A DNA stretch of 64,000 nt from Gigaspora margarita (Eukaryota; Glomeromycota; Glomeromycetes; Diversisporales; Gigasporaceae). The stretch spans positions 9,496 to 73,495 of the forward strand of contig WTPW01000433.1 in NCBI GenBank assembly GCA_009809945.1. The letters are read 5' to 3'. This document shows positions 1-12,467 of the stretch, piece after piece (position 1 is the stretch's first letter; the number at the start of each line of letters is the position of its first letter). The position numbers and the translations under genes were made by a program. The notes beneath the pieces were generated by a model that did not search any database, was not told the origin of the DNA, and saw nothing but the letters and a program-made list of their open reading frames with translations.

Positions 1-750
1 ATATACATACTATGTATAGCATATATATTTAAAGTTTCACAATATAGATAACAAATAAATATTAAGAAAATTATCTTTAAAGATTTTTAAAATAAAACAT
101 TCATTAATTGTACAAGAGTATTATTATTGTATAAACTTATACAGATAATTTGTGTCAAATGATATGCTAATACTAAGCAAGCAAAGCATTTGTTAGTATG
201 AAATTTAAATAGTTAAATAACAAAGTAATTTGATTCTAATTTATCACATTAACCAATAGTAGCATCAGTAAAATATTATAGAAAGTCTTGTTTTATTATA
301 AGCAAATATGAAAAGCACTTGAAATTTAACAAAATTATTAGAAATTTAATTGTATAATATATTGTATTATGTTGAAAAAATATAAAGAATTATATACAAA
401 CTTTAAAAAATTATTAATAGATAAGTATGAACTTAGTATATGAATTGTAAGTATAGAATATGAACATTTTTTAAAAATTAATATTCAATTTATTCAATAT
501 ATAATGAACATTAAAAAGTTTTTGAGAACAATAAAAATTTAAATTATGTTCTTTTGAGAACATAACTTTAGATTTGAATTTTAAACACTGACTTTAGCCC
601 AAGTTTGAGTTTGATTTGATTTCAAATCAAATCTGATCTCAAACTAGCATTAAAAAAAATATTTGAGTTTGATTTGAAACAAACTTTTTAGTTAAATTTG
701 AGTTTGATTTGGGTTTGAGTTGGAAGTTTGCAAACTAGTTTGAGTTTGAA
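1..750. other. AT-rich gene-free stretch ending in a GTTTGAGTTTGATTTG repeat
   Basis: No reading frame of note is seen. From about 588 the sequence becomes an imperfect run of TTTGAGTTTGATTTG and its complement. Similar runs lie at 1950-2076, 3104-3186, 53700-53815 and 58495-58600, so this is a dispersed simple-sequence-like repeat. It borders the first palindromic MITE. Confidence 0.6.
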
Positions 751-1313
751 TAATGTATATTGCCAAAAATAAGCTACCTCCAAAAAATAAACTATCCCTC
801 TCTTTTGGTCAAGAAATGCAAAAATGTCTTTGACCTAAAAATAAGCTAACCATGATCGATAAAAGTTCCTATATAGTAAAGTCCAAATTTTACTAAAAAA
901 ATCAATTAAAGTCGCTTAAGTAAACTTATTCAGAAGATCAAAATACGTGTACCTTAAAATTTACAAATTTACAAAGAAATTGAAGAACTTTTATTAATTG
1001 GAATTTAATATTTACGTTCAACGAAAAGATTAAATTTTTAATAACAAAATATATTCGTTGAATGTAAAAATTAAAAGTCAAATAATAAAAGTACTACTAT
1101 TTTGATAAAACTTACAGAATAGGTGTAGTTTGGTCTTCCAAATAAGTTTACTTAAGCGCAAATAATATATTTATATTGTAGAAATTAGACTTTACTATGT
1201 AGCTACTATTGGCGATTGACCAAAAATCGATTTTATTCAAAAATAAGCAACCCCAGATTTTTTGCATCCAAAATCATCCAAAAAAGATAGCTTATTTTCA
1301 GAAGCATACAGTA
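751..1313. repeat. Palindromic MITE, AATAAGCTACC family, copy 1
   Basis: The ends are inverted: AAAAATAAGCTACCTCC at the left, and AGCTTATTTTCAG followed by a CATACAGTA end at the right. The interior is also one long palindrome, with GTAAAGTCCAAATTTTACT facing its complement near 1180-1200 and CTTAAGTAAACTTATT facing AATAAGTTTACTTAAG. The centre is an A/T run near 1035. At least five more full or partial copies occur in the window. It has no coding capacity, so it is a non-autonomous DNA element of unassigned superfamily. Confidence 0.75.
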
Positions 1314-1320
1314 ATATAAA

Positions 1321-1872
1321 TACTGTATATTGTCAAAATAAGCCACTTCCAAAATAAACTACCCTTTCTATTGGTCAAAAAACTCAAAAATATCTTTAAC
1401 CCAAAAATAAGCTACCCCATGATCGATGAAAGTTGCTATATAGTAAAGTCCAAACTTTACTAAGTAAATCGATTAAAGTTGTTTAAGTAAATTTATTTAG
1501 GAGATCAAAATACGTATTCTCTAAAATTTATAACAAAATTGGAGAACTTTTTATTAATTGGTTTTTAATTATTACTTTCAATGAAGAGATTAAAATTTTA
1601 TTAATAAAATATATTCAATAAATATTAAAATTAAAAGTCAAATAATAAAAAGTACTCCAATTTTGATGAAACCTTCAGTATATGTGTAGTTGAGTCTCCA
1701 AACAAGTCTACTTAAGCATTAATAATTTGATTTACATAGTAAAATTTAGACTTTACTCTGTAACAACTATTGGTGACTGACCAAAAATTGATTATATTTG
1801 AAAATAAGTTATTCCAGATTTTGTGTCCAAAATCGTCCAAAAAAGGTGGTTTATTTTCAGAAACATATGGTA
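1321..1872. repeat. Palindromic MITE, AATAAGCTACC family, copy 2
   Basis: It follows copy 1 after a 7-bp spacer, in head-to-tail contact. The ends are TACTGTATATTG and CATATGGTA, with the same internal palindrome of AGTAAAGTCCAAACTTTACT against its complement near 1740-1755. The arms have diverged from copy 1, so this is not a recent tandem duplication. Confidence 0.72.
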
Positions 1873-1949
1873 TATTTTTATATTTTAAACAAGTTTACTT
1901 AAATACAAAGTAAGAATTAAGAAACTTGTTTAAAATTTAAAAATATATT

Positions 1950-3186
1950 TATATTATTCAAACTCAAACTAGTTTGCAAACTTCAAATCAAACTCAAATC
2001 AAACCTTGTATGAAATTTGAGTTTGGTTTGAGTTTGATTATTTTTATTTGAGTTTAGTTTGATTTCAAATTTTATTAGGCATAGAACATGTCCCTTTGAA
2101 ATAGGTCCAAATGTTTTCTATAATTAAAATTTTTAAAAAACATATNAATTTACTATATAACTTTGAGCTAAGATCTTCTTAAATCTAACTTATTAANTTA
2201 AAATTAAATTTTGCNGNTATATAGAACAAGAAAAGAAGAAAATTTTGAGCTTGCCAATTTTGCACCTTTTCAAAATGTAACTCTGTCAAAAACAAATATT
2301 TGCTAATTTTAAATTAGCAGTTATATGTAAAATTATGCTTTGAACAACTTTACTTAGGCGACAGAAGTAGGTTACCTTGTAAGAAAAATGGTTTATCTAT
2401 GTACTAAAGTTAAAATTCATCGTATTTCATGATATAACTGTTTTTTCTTATTAGGTAACCTTACTTTGGGCTCTTAAGCAAAGCTGTTCGGCATGTAATT
2501 TTACATTATATTTAGAATTTATTCGCGTTTTTCAAACCTTTTACTAAGTGAAAAATGGGTTTAAAGTTCTTTTTTTAAAAAATTTTTTTTCAAACTTCAA
2601 ACCCATTTTTCACTTAGTAAAAGATCTGAAAAACGTGAATCAATCTCAAATATAATATAAAATTACATGCCGAACAACTTTGCTTAAGAGTCCTAAGTAG
2701 GTTACCTAATAAGAAAAAACAGTTATATCATGAAATACGATAAATTTTAACTTTAGTACATAGATAAACCATTTTTCTTACAAGAAAATCAAGAAAACCT
2801 ACTTTCGTCGCCTAAGTAAAGTTGTTCAGAGCATAATTTTACACATAACTGCTAATAAAGATTAGTAAATATTTGTTTTTTGACAGAGTTACATTTTGAA
2901 AAAGTGCAAAATTGGCAAAATTTTAATGCAGTTTATAAGCTCAAAATTTTCTTCTTTTCTTGTTCTATATACCTGCAAAATTTAATTTTAAGTTAATAAG
3001 TTAGATTTAAGAAGATCTTAGCTCAAAGTTATATAGTAAATTCATATATTTTTTTTAAAAATTTTAATTATAGAAAGCAATGAATGGGACATGTCCTATG
3101 CCTGTTATAAAATTTATAGTTTGAGTTTGGTTTGATTTGGGTTTGATCAAACTCAAATCAAACCTGGATCAAACTTCAGAACCCTA
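1950..3186. repeat. GTTTGAGTTTGATT repeat split by a palindromic element
   Basis: Runs of CAAACTCAAACTAGTTTGC and related words lie on both sides (1950-2076 and 3104-3186) of the 1 kb palindrome listed separately. The right side ends in CTTCAGAACCCTA. That resembles the end of the hAT-like element at 9359-9639, so this may be the remains of a related element whose left end is lost. Confidence 0.45.
2077..3103. repeat. 1.03 kb inverted-repeat (foldback) element
   Basis: The outer ends are AGGCATAGAACATGTCCC and GGGACATGTCCTATGCCT. The two arms of about 500 bp match almost throughout, for example TAAGAAGATCTTAGCTC at the right against GAGCTAAGATCTTCTTA at the left. The centre near 2580 is the TTTAAAAAAT run between GGGTTTAAAG and its mirror CTTCAAACCC. 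No gene is present. Several ambiguous N bases lie in the left arm only. No clear TSD is seen. Confidence 0.8.
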
Positions 3187-3345
3187 TTCCAAATAAGTTT
3201 ACTTAAGCGATAATAATCGATTTATATAGTAGAATTTGGACTTTATATGTAATGACTATTTGTAATTGACTAAAAATTTACCCCAAATTTTTTGTGTCCA
3301 AAAATCATCCAAAAAAAGGTAGCTTATTTTTGGAAATATATGGTA
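3187..3345. repeat. Right half of an AATAAGCTACC-family MITE
   Basis: It carries the typical right-arm words AAGTTTACTTAAGCGATAAT, GAATTTGGACTTTA and AGGTAGCTTATTTTTGG and ends in ATATGGTA. The left half is missing; it is replaced by the repeat that ends at 3186. Confidence 0.6.
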
Positions 3346-3465
3346 TGTATATCGCTTTTTTTTTATTTATTTGTTTATTTTTTTTGTTTTTTTTTTCCCA
3401 CAAAAAACTTGTCTGCACAAGATTATATACATGAGATTTTTTTAAAAAAATATCTGTGCAAAAAG

Positions 3466-3910
3466 CTTATTAGCGATCACAAATAATTGCTACATAATAA
3501 AGTCCAAATTTAACTATATAAATCGATTATATGTGCTTAAGTAAATATGTGCATAATATAAAAATGCATATTCTCTGAAATTTTTATACAAATTGGAGAA
3601 CTTTTTATTATTTAACTTGTAATTTTTACATATAGCATATATATTTTTTAAAAAATTTTTAATTTTTTGATGAACATAAAAATTAAAACTCAATTAATAA
3701 AAACTTCTTCAATTTGTATAAAAATTTTACAATATATGTATTTTGATCCTCTAAACAAGTTTACTTAAGCATTATAATCGATTTGCATAGTAAAATTTGG
3801 ACTTTACTATGCAGTAACTATTATTAATCTTATTTTTGGATAAAACAAGTTTTTAGATTTTTGGATAAAAAAAAGGGTAGTTTATTTTTGGAATAGAAAT
3901 ATATATGGTA
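3466..3910. repeat. Palindromic MITE, AATAAGCTACC family, partial copy
   Basis: It starts inside the family at AGCGATCACAAATAATTGC and ends at GGTAGTTTATTTTTGG plus ATATGGTA. The palindrome centre is near 3645 (TTTTTTAAAAAATTTTTAATT). A T-rich tract of about 100 bp (3350-3400) separates it from the preceding half copy. The left terminus was not recognised. Confidence 0.6.
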
Positions 3911-4242
3911 TATAACTCAGATCTAAAATTGTATAATTTATAGTAAAATTTAAACTTATATGATAATTTTGTATAAAGCTTTTAATAAAATTAAGTATAT
4001 AATGTTATATTAAAATTTTAAGTCTAAATCTGGGAATATATGTATTCTTAGGGGTCCTGTAATCCCTGTGCAAATTTTGGTGATGAACTTAGTAATAGAT
4101 AAAAGGCTTTCTTCATATAATAAGAATAGAATAGTTAAGAGAGGCTGGGCCTTATCAAATAAATGAGCAAACCTTCAACTCTTAAGTATTATAGTGACAT
4201 ACATGATATTTTCTTTTTTATTTCTTACTTTTCTTTATAGGA
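3911..4242. other. Intergenic stretch, nothing recognised
   Basis: AT-rich sequence without a coding frame, inverted repeat or tandem array that I can support. Confidence 0.5.
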
Positions 4243-4459
4243 AAAATGTATTTGTCACCACCTGCAACACGCCTTTTTTGTCACAGGTATATTTATAACT
4301 CAAAATTTTACTAAGATAACACCTACTGCACTTTTAACAAAAAATGATCCTCTCGCAATTCTGTATTAATTTTGATCCTAACTCTAACTTAACCTTACTT
4401 TAATATTAATAAGGCCTTATGGGCTGGTGACGCATTGCAGGTGGTGACAAATACTTTTT
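4243..4459. repeat. Small MITE with TATTTGTCACCACC ends
   Basis: The terminal inverted repeats are GTATTTGTCACCACCTGCAA (left) and TTGCAGGTGGTGACAAATAC (right), followed by an A or T tract outside. About 215 bp long and non-coding. The end motif and the TAACCCTAACT-like interior tie it to the copies near 15562 and 55706. Confidence 0.75.
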
Positions 4460-4839
4460 TTCTTTTTTATACATGCACAATACAATCACATAGTGACTCT
4501 AAATATAAAGTATCTAAATAACAAACAAAAATTTCAAAAAACTATAATATTATTAAAATTGTACAAATTAGATTTAATCATAATTCAAGAAACCAACCTA
4601 CACAATCATACTATTAGGAATTTTCCTGTACAGCAATAGATATTTAACTCATATTGAACATCAAAATAGCAATCCTGGCAGAAAAGAAAGAAATTAAGGT
4701 TGAAGAGATAAATGAATCATATAATGAGCAAATTTTATTAGCAAATTTAATTTTAGATGATGTATATACTGGATTGCCAATGTATACACTCTACCAAATT
4801 TTGAGGACTGCATTATGTGAAAAATCTTTTAAAAGTTCT

Positions 4840-5100
4840 TGTGCATCACAAAATATGTGAAATATTTTGCAATATATTTTGAAATATTTCGAAATAGTAA
4901 ATTTTCAAAATATTTTAAAAATAATTTTGAAATATTTTGAAATAATTTTGAAATATTTCAAAAGTGATTTCAAAATAATTAGGTCTAAGATTTTTGAAAT
5001 ATTTTAAAATTTTTCAAAAAATTTTAGAACTGGAGAACCAGGCTGGATCAGTAAATTTGTAACCTGAATAATACTGTTACAAGTAACTATAGCCTTCAAT
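4840..5100. repeat. GAAATATTTTGAAATA repeat with CAGGCTGGATCAG tail
   Basis: Dense repetition of TTTTGAAATATTTTG is followed by AACCAGGCTGGATCAGTAA and TTTGTAACCTG. The same order of motifs recurs at about 32700-32965. Shorter pieces lie at 8885-8990 and 39505-39680. A short reading frame at 4654-4860 just upstream has no recognisable homology and is not called. Confidence 0.5.
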
Positions 5101-5367
5101 ATAGTATTTGCAATACAACACATAGTAACAGTGATCATATAAGAGTCAGAGAAGATATGAGGCAGTGTGCAAGTAGAATATTACTTAACTAGAGTGGTTC
5201 AATATATATTTATTAAATAGCAAAAGAGTATTAATTTGGCAAAGATATATTTTTTATTTATGGTATAATACTCAAGATAGATAACTATTTCTAAACATTG
5301 GAGGGGAGAAGAGAGGATCTGAGTCTAATAGGTAGAGGGATAAAAAGCTAAGATTTATATATCTTTT

Positions 5368-5422
5368 AGAAAAGTACAAAATTATAGAAGTATAAAAGTA
5401 TAAAAGCATAAAAGTATAAAAG
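5368..5422. repeat. Short (AGTATAAA)n-type tandem repeat
   Basis: Five to six imperfect copies of a 10-base unit AAGTATAAAA lie between 5368 and 5422. It is a simple microsatellite. Confidence 0.65.
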
Positions 5423-5559
5423 GATGTTGCTATTCTGTATTTAGTTATACTAGTGATAATTTTTAGAATTTTCTAGTTTATTCAAAGATAAAATTTGTTC
5501 TATAACAATACCAAGAGGCATTGGACTAATATTTTTAAAATATTTTGATGATGTACATA

Positions 5560-7958
5560 TTTTATATTACAAGATTAGATCTTTGTTTATTTTTTTTCTT
5601 TGACAAAATAGGACCCTGGACATCTCTCATATAGGTCATAACTGGATTTTGGCCAATTTTGACCTAATTTGCTAAAAATGACAAAATCTATTTACTTTAA
5701 TAACTTCTAATCCAGTGATCAGAATTGAATAAACTTTTTTTCATTAGATGCGCCTCACTGAGAGCTTCATTTTAAAAAAAGTTCATTCAAATTGGACCAC
5801 AGGATGCCAAGATAATTGCCATAAACTGTTTTTTGCTTCTCAAATTTTAGGTGTTTTTGCTAAAAATTTCAAGTATAACCTCTATACTAGATGTCTGGGG
5901 TTCTGACAAGATTTTTGTTTATAATTAGATCTTTTATTCAGTTTTATATTGTTTTTTCATTTCATTTTGTTTTTGCTTTCAATTCATTTTTTTGGATTTG
6001 TTTTGTTTTTTATTTTTTTATAAGGTTTGCTATTTATTACTACTAGTGATTATACATGAGGTCAAAAGCATTTTGGGTTTGAAACCCCAAAATTAAAATT
6101 TGAAGATAAAATTGTTTTTGATCTATTTTACTTGAAAGATGAAATTATTTGATACTTTTTTTGAATAGACGAAATTATAAAGAACATATCTATATAAATT
6201 TTATTTGCTCTTCCTTATAAAAAATTTTTATTTTCTCTAATGAAGATGAAATAGGCCTTTTTCAAAAATCAATTTCAATGGCATCACTACTAGCAATCAT
6301 CACTGGTATCACATAATTAAAGATTGACCAAATCAAATTTCAAGATAAGGTGTAATATAGCACAATCAGAAAAATTTAAAACAATGTTCGTTTTGTCAAA
6401 AATTGCTTATAGCTCAAAATTTAGTCTATGAAAAGGCCTTCTGTGCATTAGTAAAAAATTTCCTTGCAAAATTTTGATAAATATAGTACCTTCTACCTCT
6501 TGCCTAGTAGCAATATCCTAACCCTAACCAAACAAAAACAAAGTTTTACTTTGAAGTAGTTATTCAAACTATATTTGTTTATATAATACCAGTGATGATT
6601 ACTACTGGTAATACATAGCAATTTTCTTTTTTTATTTATTTATTTATTTTTTAATTTTTTTATATTATTTTAGCACTTTATACGAACACTAACTCTAACT
6701 TCTCTAGTACTTTGCAAGAAAACCAATGACTTTTTAACAATTTGCACAAGCCAACTCAACCTTCTAACACTCTGAAAAAACATGCAAATAGTTTCTTCTA
6801 GCAATAACTAAATTTTAAAAACACTTCTTTAGAGAAATAAAGATTTAGTTAGAACTTCATTTATTTTTTCATTGAACATTTTTTGTTTTTTGTGATTTTG
6901 TTTTGTTTTTTGTTATGTTTTTTTTATTAATTTATATATTTAGTACTTTTGCAAGAAAACTAACTCAGATTTTTTGACACTTTGCAAGCAAAACCCGACT
7001 TTTCTGGCACTTTGTAAGACAAACACTTACTTAAGAAAAATGGAGATTTGGGGTTTCATTCATTTTTTTATTTAGTTTGCTTACATTTTCACTTTTTTGT
7101 TTGCTTTCTTTTTACTTATTTAATTTTTATTTTACTTTATCTATTCTAGCACTTTGTGAAGCCCTTGATTTTGACAATTTTTGAATTTGCAAAAAAATGT
7201 ACTCTTACTTCAGAAAAAAATAAAAATTTGGGGTTGTTTTTTTTTATTTATATTGCTTATATTTTTGTTTTTTGTTTGTTTTCTTTTTACTTATTTCTTT
7301 AATTTTTATTTTATTTTATTTATTTCAGCACTTTGCAAAAAAAAACAAATCAACTTTTCTAATACTTTATAAGAATACTAACTTTAACTTCTATAGCACT
7401 CAGACTTTTCTGACACTTTACAAGAACATTAGCTTTAACTTCTTTGACACATTGCAAGAACACAACAGATTTTTTTAGCAATTTGCAAGAACACCAACCA
7501 ACTTTTCTTTTAAAAAATAGTAATTTGGTAGTTTTTTTTCTATTTTTTTTTTTTTCTAATAGATAGAAATAAAATATAATTTAATAAATAAATTAAAAAT
7601 ATGTATTTAATTTAAATATATAATTTATATATAATTATAATAATAAATAAAATAAAATTTTAAATTGTAAAATCTTGCAAAATTATATAAAAACCTATAA
7701 AAACTTTCAAATATTTGTAAAAAATATAATTATATAAATATATATTTGTTTATTTATTTTTTAAAAAAATTTGAAATTTTGCAAAAAATTGTAACAAATT
7801 GCAAAATACTGCAACATATTCCAAAATATTGTAAAAATATTAGGGCCATGTCATTAATTATTTGTTTATTTTTATTAGAGGCCTACTCTCTCTTCCTCTT
7901 TAATATAGATTTGGTCAGGTTCCTATTTATAATTTTAATATTTTTTACCCCTTCCAAC
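5560..7958. repeat. Minisatellite-bearing repeat, copy A
   Basis: The T-rich body contains an irregular array of the unit GCACTTTGCAAGAACACC separated by AACTTTTCT words, mainly between 6670 and 7500. The same array and the same flanks (TTAGATCTTTTGTTTAT at the left; TATAAAAACC and GCAAAATACTGCAA words at the right) recur at 37260-39480. These are therefore two copies of one long non-coding element. It carries a hAT-like insertion at 5610-5904 and lacks the SINE found in copy B. The small Phe/Leu-rich reading frames here follow the T-rich sequence and are not genes. Confidence 0.6.
5610..5904. mobile_element. hAT-like MITE, AGGACCCTGGACATCT family, copy 1
   Basis: The ends are AGGACCCTGGACATCT and AGATGTCTGGGGTTCT (inverted). 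It is flanked by GACAAAAT (5602-5609) and GACAAGAT (5905-5912), an 8-bp TSD with one change. Length 295 bp, no gene. An 8-bp TSD with short inverted ends is typical of the hAT superfamily. The sister copy is at 54859-55147. The GCTAAAAATGACAAAATC interior is shared by both. Confidence 0.85.
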
Positions 7959-8784
7959 CAGTGATGGTAAATGACCTGAAATGACCCAAATGTCCCAAAT
8001 GACAAATAACTAGTCATTGGGTCATTTTGAGGCTCAAATGACCTAGAAGGTCATTTAATATATGTTAGTTAATATTCTAATGCTCTTTAGCCAGTCAGAA
8101 TTGGCCACCAAACAAAATTTAAACATGATCAATAATTGTAGCTATTAGTTAATTAATATTTATGTCTTAAGTAAAGTTGTTCGAAATAATAAATTGTATA
8201 TTTCAAACACCTTAAGACATAAATATTAATTGTCTTAGTAAAATTTGGGACTTTAATCTATAGCTAAGATTATCGATAAGGAAAGTAATAAAGTTTGATA
8301 ACTTTTTATATGAACAATCTGATCAACAAAATTATTTTATATGCCAATGAACTAAATGAACTTATCAGTAATAACCAAAATGATCTTGTCATGATTTAAT
8401 AGTTATTTAAATTTTGATCAAATGATCGAGTTATTTTCTATTCCTAGGTGGGACTGAGCATATAATTTATTGAATTTGGGCACAAATACCTAGCCCAACC
8501 TAGCTTACATCGAAACCTATACATATGCATTATCATTATGCAGTTAAAGTTGATTAATCTATATAGAAAATATTATATATGAGATACAAATTCTATAAGC
8601 ATGATGGCCTAATGACTAAATGACCCTCAAATAACCTCGGTCATTTCTAAATGACCATGGTCATTTGGTCACGAGTCATTTCTAAATAACCCAAAATTGA
8701 GATGACCGTTAATGATCAGTTATTTTAGAATCATTTGGGATCATTTGAAAAATTTGCAAATGACCAGATCATTTACCATTACTG
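7959..8784. mobile_element. hAT-like non-autonomous element, CAGTGATGG ends
   Basis: It starts CAGTGATGGTAAATGACC and ends CAGATCATTTACCATTACTG. The perfect 8-bp TSD CTTCCAAC lies at 7951-7958 and 8785-8792. Both the TIR start (CAGTGATGG) and the TSD length are classic hAT features. The subterminal regions are full of AAATGACC/GGTCATTT words on both strands, a likely set of transposase-binding repeats. An internal palindrome around 8160-8235 contains CTTAAGTAAAGTTGTTCG. No transposase is encoded. Confidence 0.92.
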
Positions 8785-9358
8785 CTTCCAACTAAAAAAT
8801 TATCTGAATTTTGTCACTTCTCTTATCTTCTGGACCACTAGAGAAGGATAATTCTATAGCAGTTTACATTTTTTATTTGGCCTATTATACAATATTTCAC
8901 AATATATTTTAAAATAATTTTAAAAGATTTTAGAATGCAATTTCTTTTGAAAGATTTTACATATTTTTTAATGTAAAAATAGATCTTTTAATATAGAATA
9001 CTCTATATAAGCATAATAGGAAGTCATTTTGATTGGCCAATATAATACAATTGAATATAAATTATTACACAAATTATTTATATTAGTTTTAGAGTACTCC
9101 TTATATAAAAATATAATCACCTATATAACAAGTAGCTAAGCAATTTACCTATAGTCAAATTATTTTTAAAAAATGTTTGTCTTTTGCTTCACTAGCAGTT
9201 AGCAAATTTAATCCTATATAATCCTATTCCAGAAAAACTTTTACTAATATTGCATTTTTGCTAATAGTCTAACAGTATAGTTAAGTAGTTTTGTGAAATT
9301 TATTTATTTTTTTTGGTTTTTTTCAAAAGTGTTATTTTAATAGCTAATACATAGACTC

Positions 9359-9639
9359 TAGGGTTCCGCAATTTGATTTGAACTTCAAATATTTGAATCA
9401 AATATTTGATCAAATTCAAATTCAAATTTGACTATATTTAATTTGATCAAACTCAACTCTGACCAAATTTGATTTGATTTGACAAATATTTGATTTGATT
9501 TGAAAATTACTATTAAAAATTCAAATTCAAATCAAATTCAAATCCAAATATTTGAATCAAATCAAATTCAAATCAGGGTCAATTTGATTTAATCAAATTC
9601 AAATTGATCCAATATTTGATTTGAATTTGAGGAACCCTA
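9359..9639. mobile_element. hAT-like MITE, TAGGGTTCC ends
   Basis: It starts TAGGGTTCCGCAATTTGA and ends TTTGAGGAACCCTA. The perfect 8-bp TSD ATAGACTC lies at 9351-9358 and 9640-9647. The 281-bp interior is made almost entirely of CAAATTTGATTTGAA words in both orientations and can fold along most of its length. It sits in the left arm of the 5.6 kb foldback element, so it is younger than that element. Confidence 0.92.
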
Positions 9640-9673
9640 ATAGACTCAATCAAGAGAATATGTATAATTACAA

Positions 9674-11756
9674 AGAGTGCCAGGATGTAGGTAAGATTTT
9701 TTGGGTCATATGCACAATTGATCTCTGATCTGGGTCAGATCCCATGATTATACAGTTATATAGATCAACAAATAAGTACACTTTTTTTTTGCTTTTTTTT
9801 TTAATTCTTTTTTTATTGTTGTATAGTGTCGCCGTTCATCATTAATATTGTTATTGTTAGTAATTCTTTTCGTTGCTAGTGTCATCATTGGTTGGTGTTG
9901 TCATTTAGTTTGGTGTTGCAATTGTTGCTATTGTGCTTTCACTTGTCAGGTAGGTCGTGGATGTTATTGGTAAAGCATCGCTTTTGCTAGTGCAATGTCA
10001 CGTTTGTTTGTCATTTCATTAGTGGCAGTTTATTTTTTTTCTTCTACGTCTTTAACTTTCTTGTACAGCCATTTTATTTATAGTATTTAATCTTGTTTCA
10101 TCATTAGTATCATTATCATATTATGTTGTCTTAACATTTCGCCAGGTGTTGTAACCGGTAGAGTCATCTATGTTAATGGGTCAAAATTAGGTGTTAGATA
10201 GTAAAATTAGGGATAGGGTTAGATAGTTATGTGAGGTTAGGGTAGAGGTAAGATTGCAATGCAAAAGGTTAGTATTAGTGCATGCTTGATATAATATGAA
10301 TAAAGATAATTAAAAATAAATATATATGAACTATCTTGGTCTTCTTGTACTGTACTTCGATATATAAAGTGAGTTATACTGTAAAATAAAAAAATAATTT
10401 AAAATAAGTAAAATAATTTAAAATAATTTAAAATAAATAAAATAGATTTAAAATAAATAAAATTATTTAAAATAAATTTAAAAAATAAAATTAGAATGAC
10501 TTAAAAATTAAAGCAAATTTTGCTTTCTAAAAAAAAACAATAATTTAAAAAAAAATTAAACGAATTTAAAATAAAAAAAATAAATTAAAACGAATTAAAA
10601 AAAATAAAATAATTTAAAAAAAAATAAAATAAAAAAAAGAATATAAACAAATTAAATAAAAAATAATTTAAAAAAATATATTAAAACGAATTAAAATAAA
10701 AAATTAAAATAATTTATTTTATTTTAATTCATTTAAATTTTTTTATTTTTTTTTTAATTTGTTTTGATTTTTTTTCTTTTTTATTTTAATTTAATGGTTT
10801 TTTTTTTAATTCTTTTTATTTATTTATTTAAAAAAAACTATTTAATAAATTATTTATTTTAATTTCAGAAAAAAATTATCAGAACAACCACTACACCAAT
10901 TATTCAGGAAGATAATTAAACCTTGTCTTTAGGTTCAGATTTATTTTTATTTTGAATTGTTTTTCTTTTTTTCTTTAAATCCTCTCATATTAATTTTATT
11001 TATTTTTATAATTACCCTCATTTACATAATTATTTCTATACTAAACCTGCACTAATACTATAATCTAACCTCTAACTCTATTTCTTATCTAACACTAACC
11101 CACCTATTAATATCAATTATAGCACTATGACACCTAGCAAAATGGCAAGAGAAACAGTAAGAGAAACAGCTAATACTACAATCTAACCTCTAACCCTATC
11201 CCTTATCTAATACTAACCCACCCATTAACTTCAATTACAGCACCACAACACCTAGAGAAACAGCAAAAGAAACGGCAAGAGAAATGGCAAAAGAAATAGC
11301 AAGAGAAATAGCAAGAGAAATGGCAAGAGAAATGGCAAAAAAATAGTAAGAGAAATAGCAAGAGAAACAGCAAGAGAAATGATGATACTATAGAAAAAAA
11401 AGAAAATAAAATACTACAAATGAAATGGAGGTACAAGAAACTCAAAGGCACAACGAAATGACAATAGAAGAAAAAAAGTAAACCGCCACTAGTGAAATGA
11501 CTTACCTAAACGCGATGACAGCAATTGCAACCAATGATGAAACAAAAGATAAAACTGAAGACGATACAATAGCGACAACACGAACAGTAATGTTAAAATA
11601 AAGGGTTGATTAAAAAAAAAAGTGATCTGTGTATTTATTTTTTTATGTTGATTCGTGAAACAGGAAAGTGCTCATGTGATCACATGACCCCAACCTTGCC
11701 TGAAGATCAATTGATCATGTGACCTGGAAAATCTCACCTACAACCTGTATCTGTCA
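9674..11756. mobile_element. MULE-like non-autonomous element with long TIRs and a 12-bp minisatellite
   Basis: The perfect 9-bp TSD TAATTACAA lies at 9665-9673 and 11757-11765; a 9-bp TSD points to the Mutator superfamily. The ends share GGATGTAGGTAAGATTTT against its complement AAAATCTCACCTACAACC, and similarity continues inward for more than 100 bp. The centre (10380-10880) is an A- then T-rich palindromic tract. From 11050 a block of about 120 bp containing CTATAATCTAACCTCTAAC is tandemly duplicated, followed by a purine-rich 12-bp minisatellite. No transposase or recognisable captured gene is seen. Confidence 0.85.
11125..11385. repeat. 12-bp minisatellite GGCAAGAGAAAT/AGCAAGAGAAAC
   Basis: The units read (A/G)GCAAGAGAAA(T/C), with more than 15 imperfect copies, densest at 11250-11385. 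The 12-bp period leaves frames open and gives an antisense frame rich in Cys-His-Phe-Ser repeats; I regard that as a by-product of the repeat, not a gene. Confidence 0.75.
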
Positions 11757-11765
11757 TAATTACAA

Positions 11766-12467
11766 GAGATCTAAATAATGCTAATCTGTAAAAGATAGAA
11801 ACTTCACAAGAAAATAGATTTATATAAAGCATAAAAAGCAATTGAATAGTAATTGAAGTTGGCTTTTGTAGTATTATTTCAGCTAATATAGTTGAAAACT
11901 TTTAATTGAAATTATATAGTAGTGATAAGCAAATAATGGCATAGTTGAAGTTATTTTCAAGCATTATTTTTAATATGATTAACTAATGACCAAATTGATG
12001 CTCATTTAATAAAATTAAAATAAAGATAGTTATTGGTACTTGTGTGGTTTTATTATTCTTTTATTTATCAAATATAATTATCAAAATTAATAAAAAAAAT
12101 AAATAAATAAAAAGAATAAGTCAATTAGAATATATTAGTTTTTAATCTTTGTTGATATTGGGTTGTTGCCAAATAAAAAAATTATTAATAAAATAGTTAA
12201 ATTAGTTGTTATATGAGTAGGAACAAGGAGATAGTGCATGTTGTTTTTTTGGTTTCCTTATATTTTTATTTTTTATAAAACTTTTAGTAAGTAATACTGT
12301 AGTAATTTATTAACATTAATAAGGATCTATAATAAAGTTTGTTGAATGACTTTTTTGATACTCAATTAATTGCCAGCTAGTAATAAAAAAAAGATGGTAT
12401 GTTGAAAATAGTTGCAAATTGAAATGACAAACTCATTTAATATTTTTAATAATAAAAAATTTTGAAC
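11766..12467. other. Core of the foldback element, no gene
   Basis: This is the stretch between the MULE-like and hAT-like insertions. It is AT-rich, without a coding frame or secondary repeat that I can support. Confidence 0.5.

Noticed and set aside
11203-11451. Antisense frame with Cys-His-Phe-Ser repeats
   Set aside because: It is the 12-bp minisatellite translated; no start context or domain.
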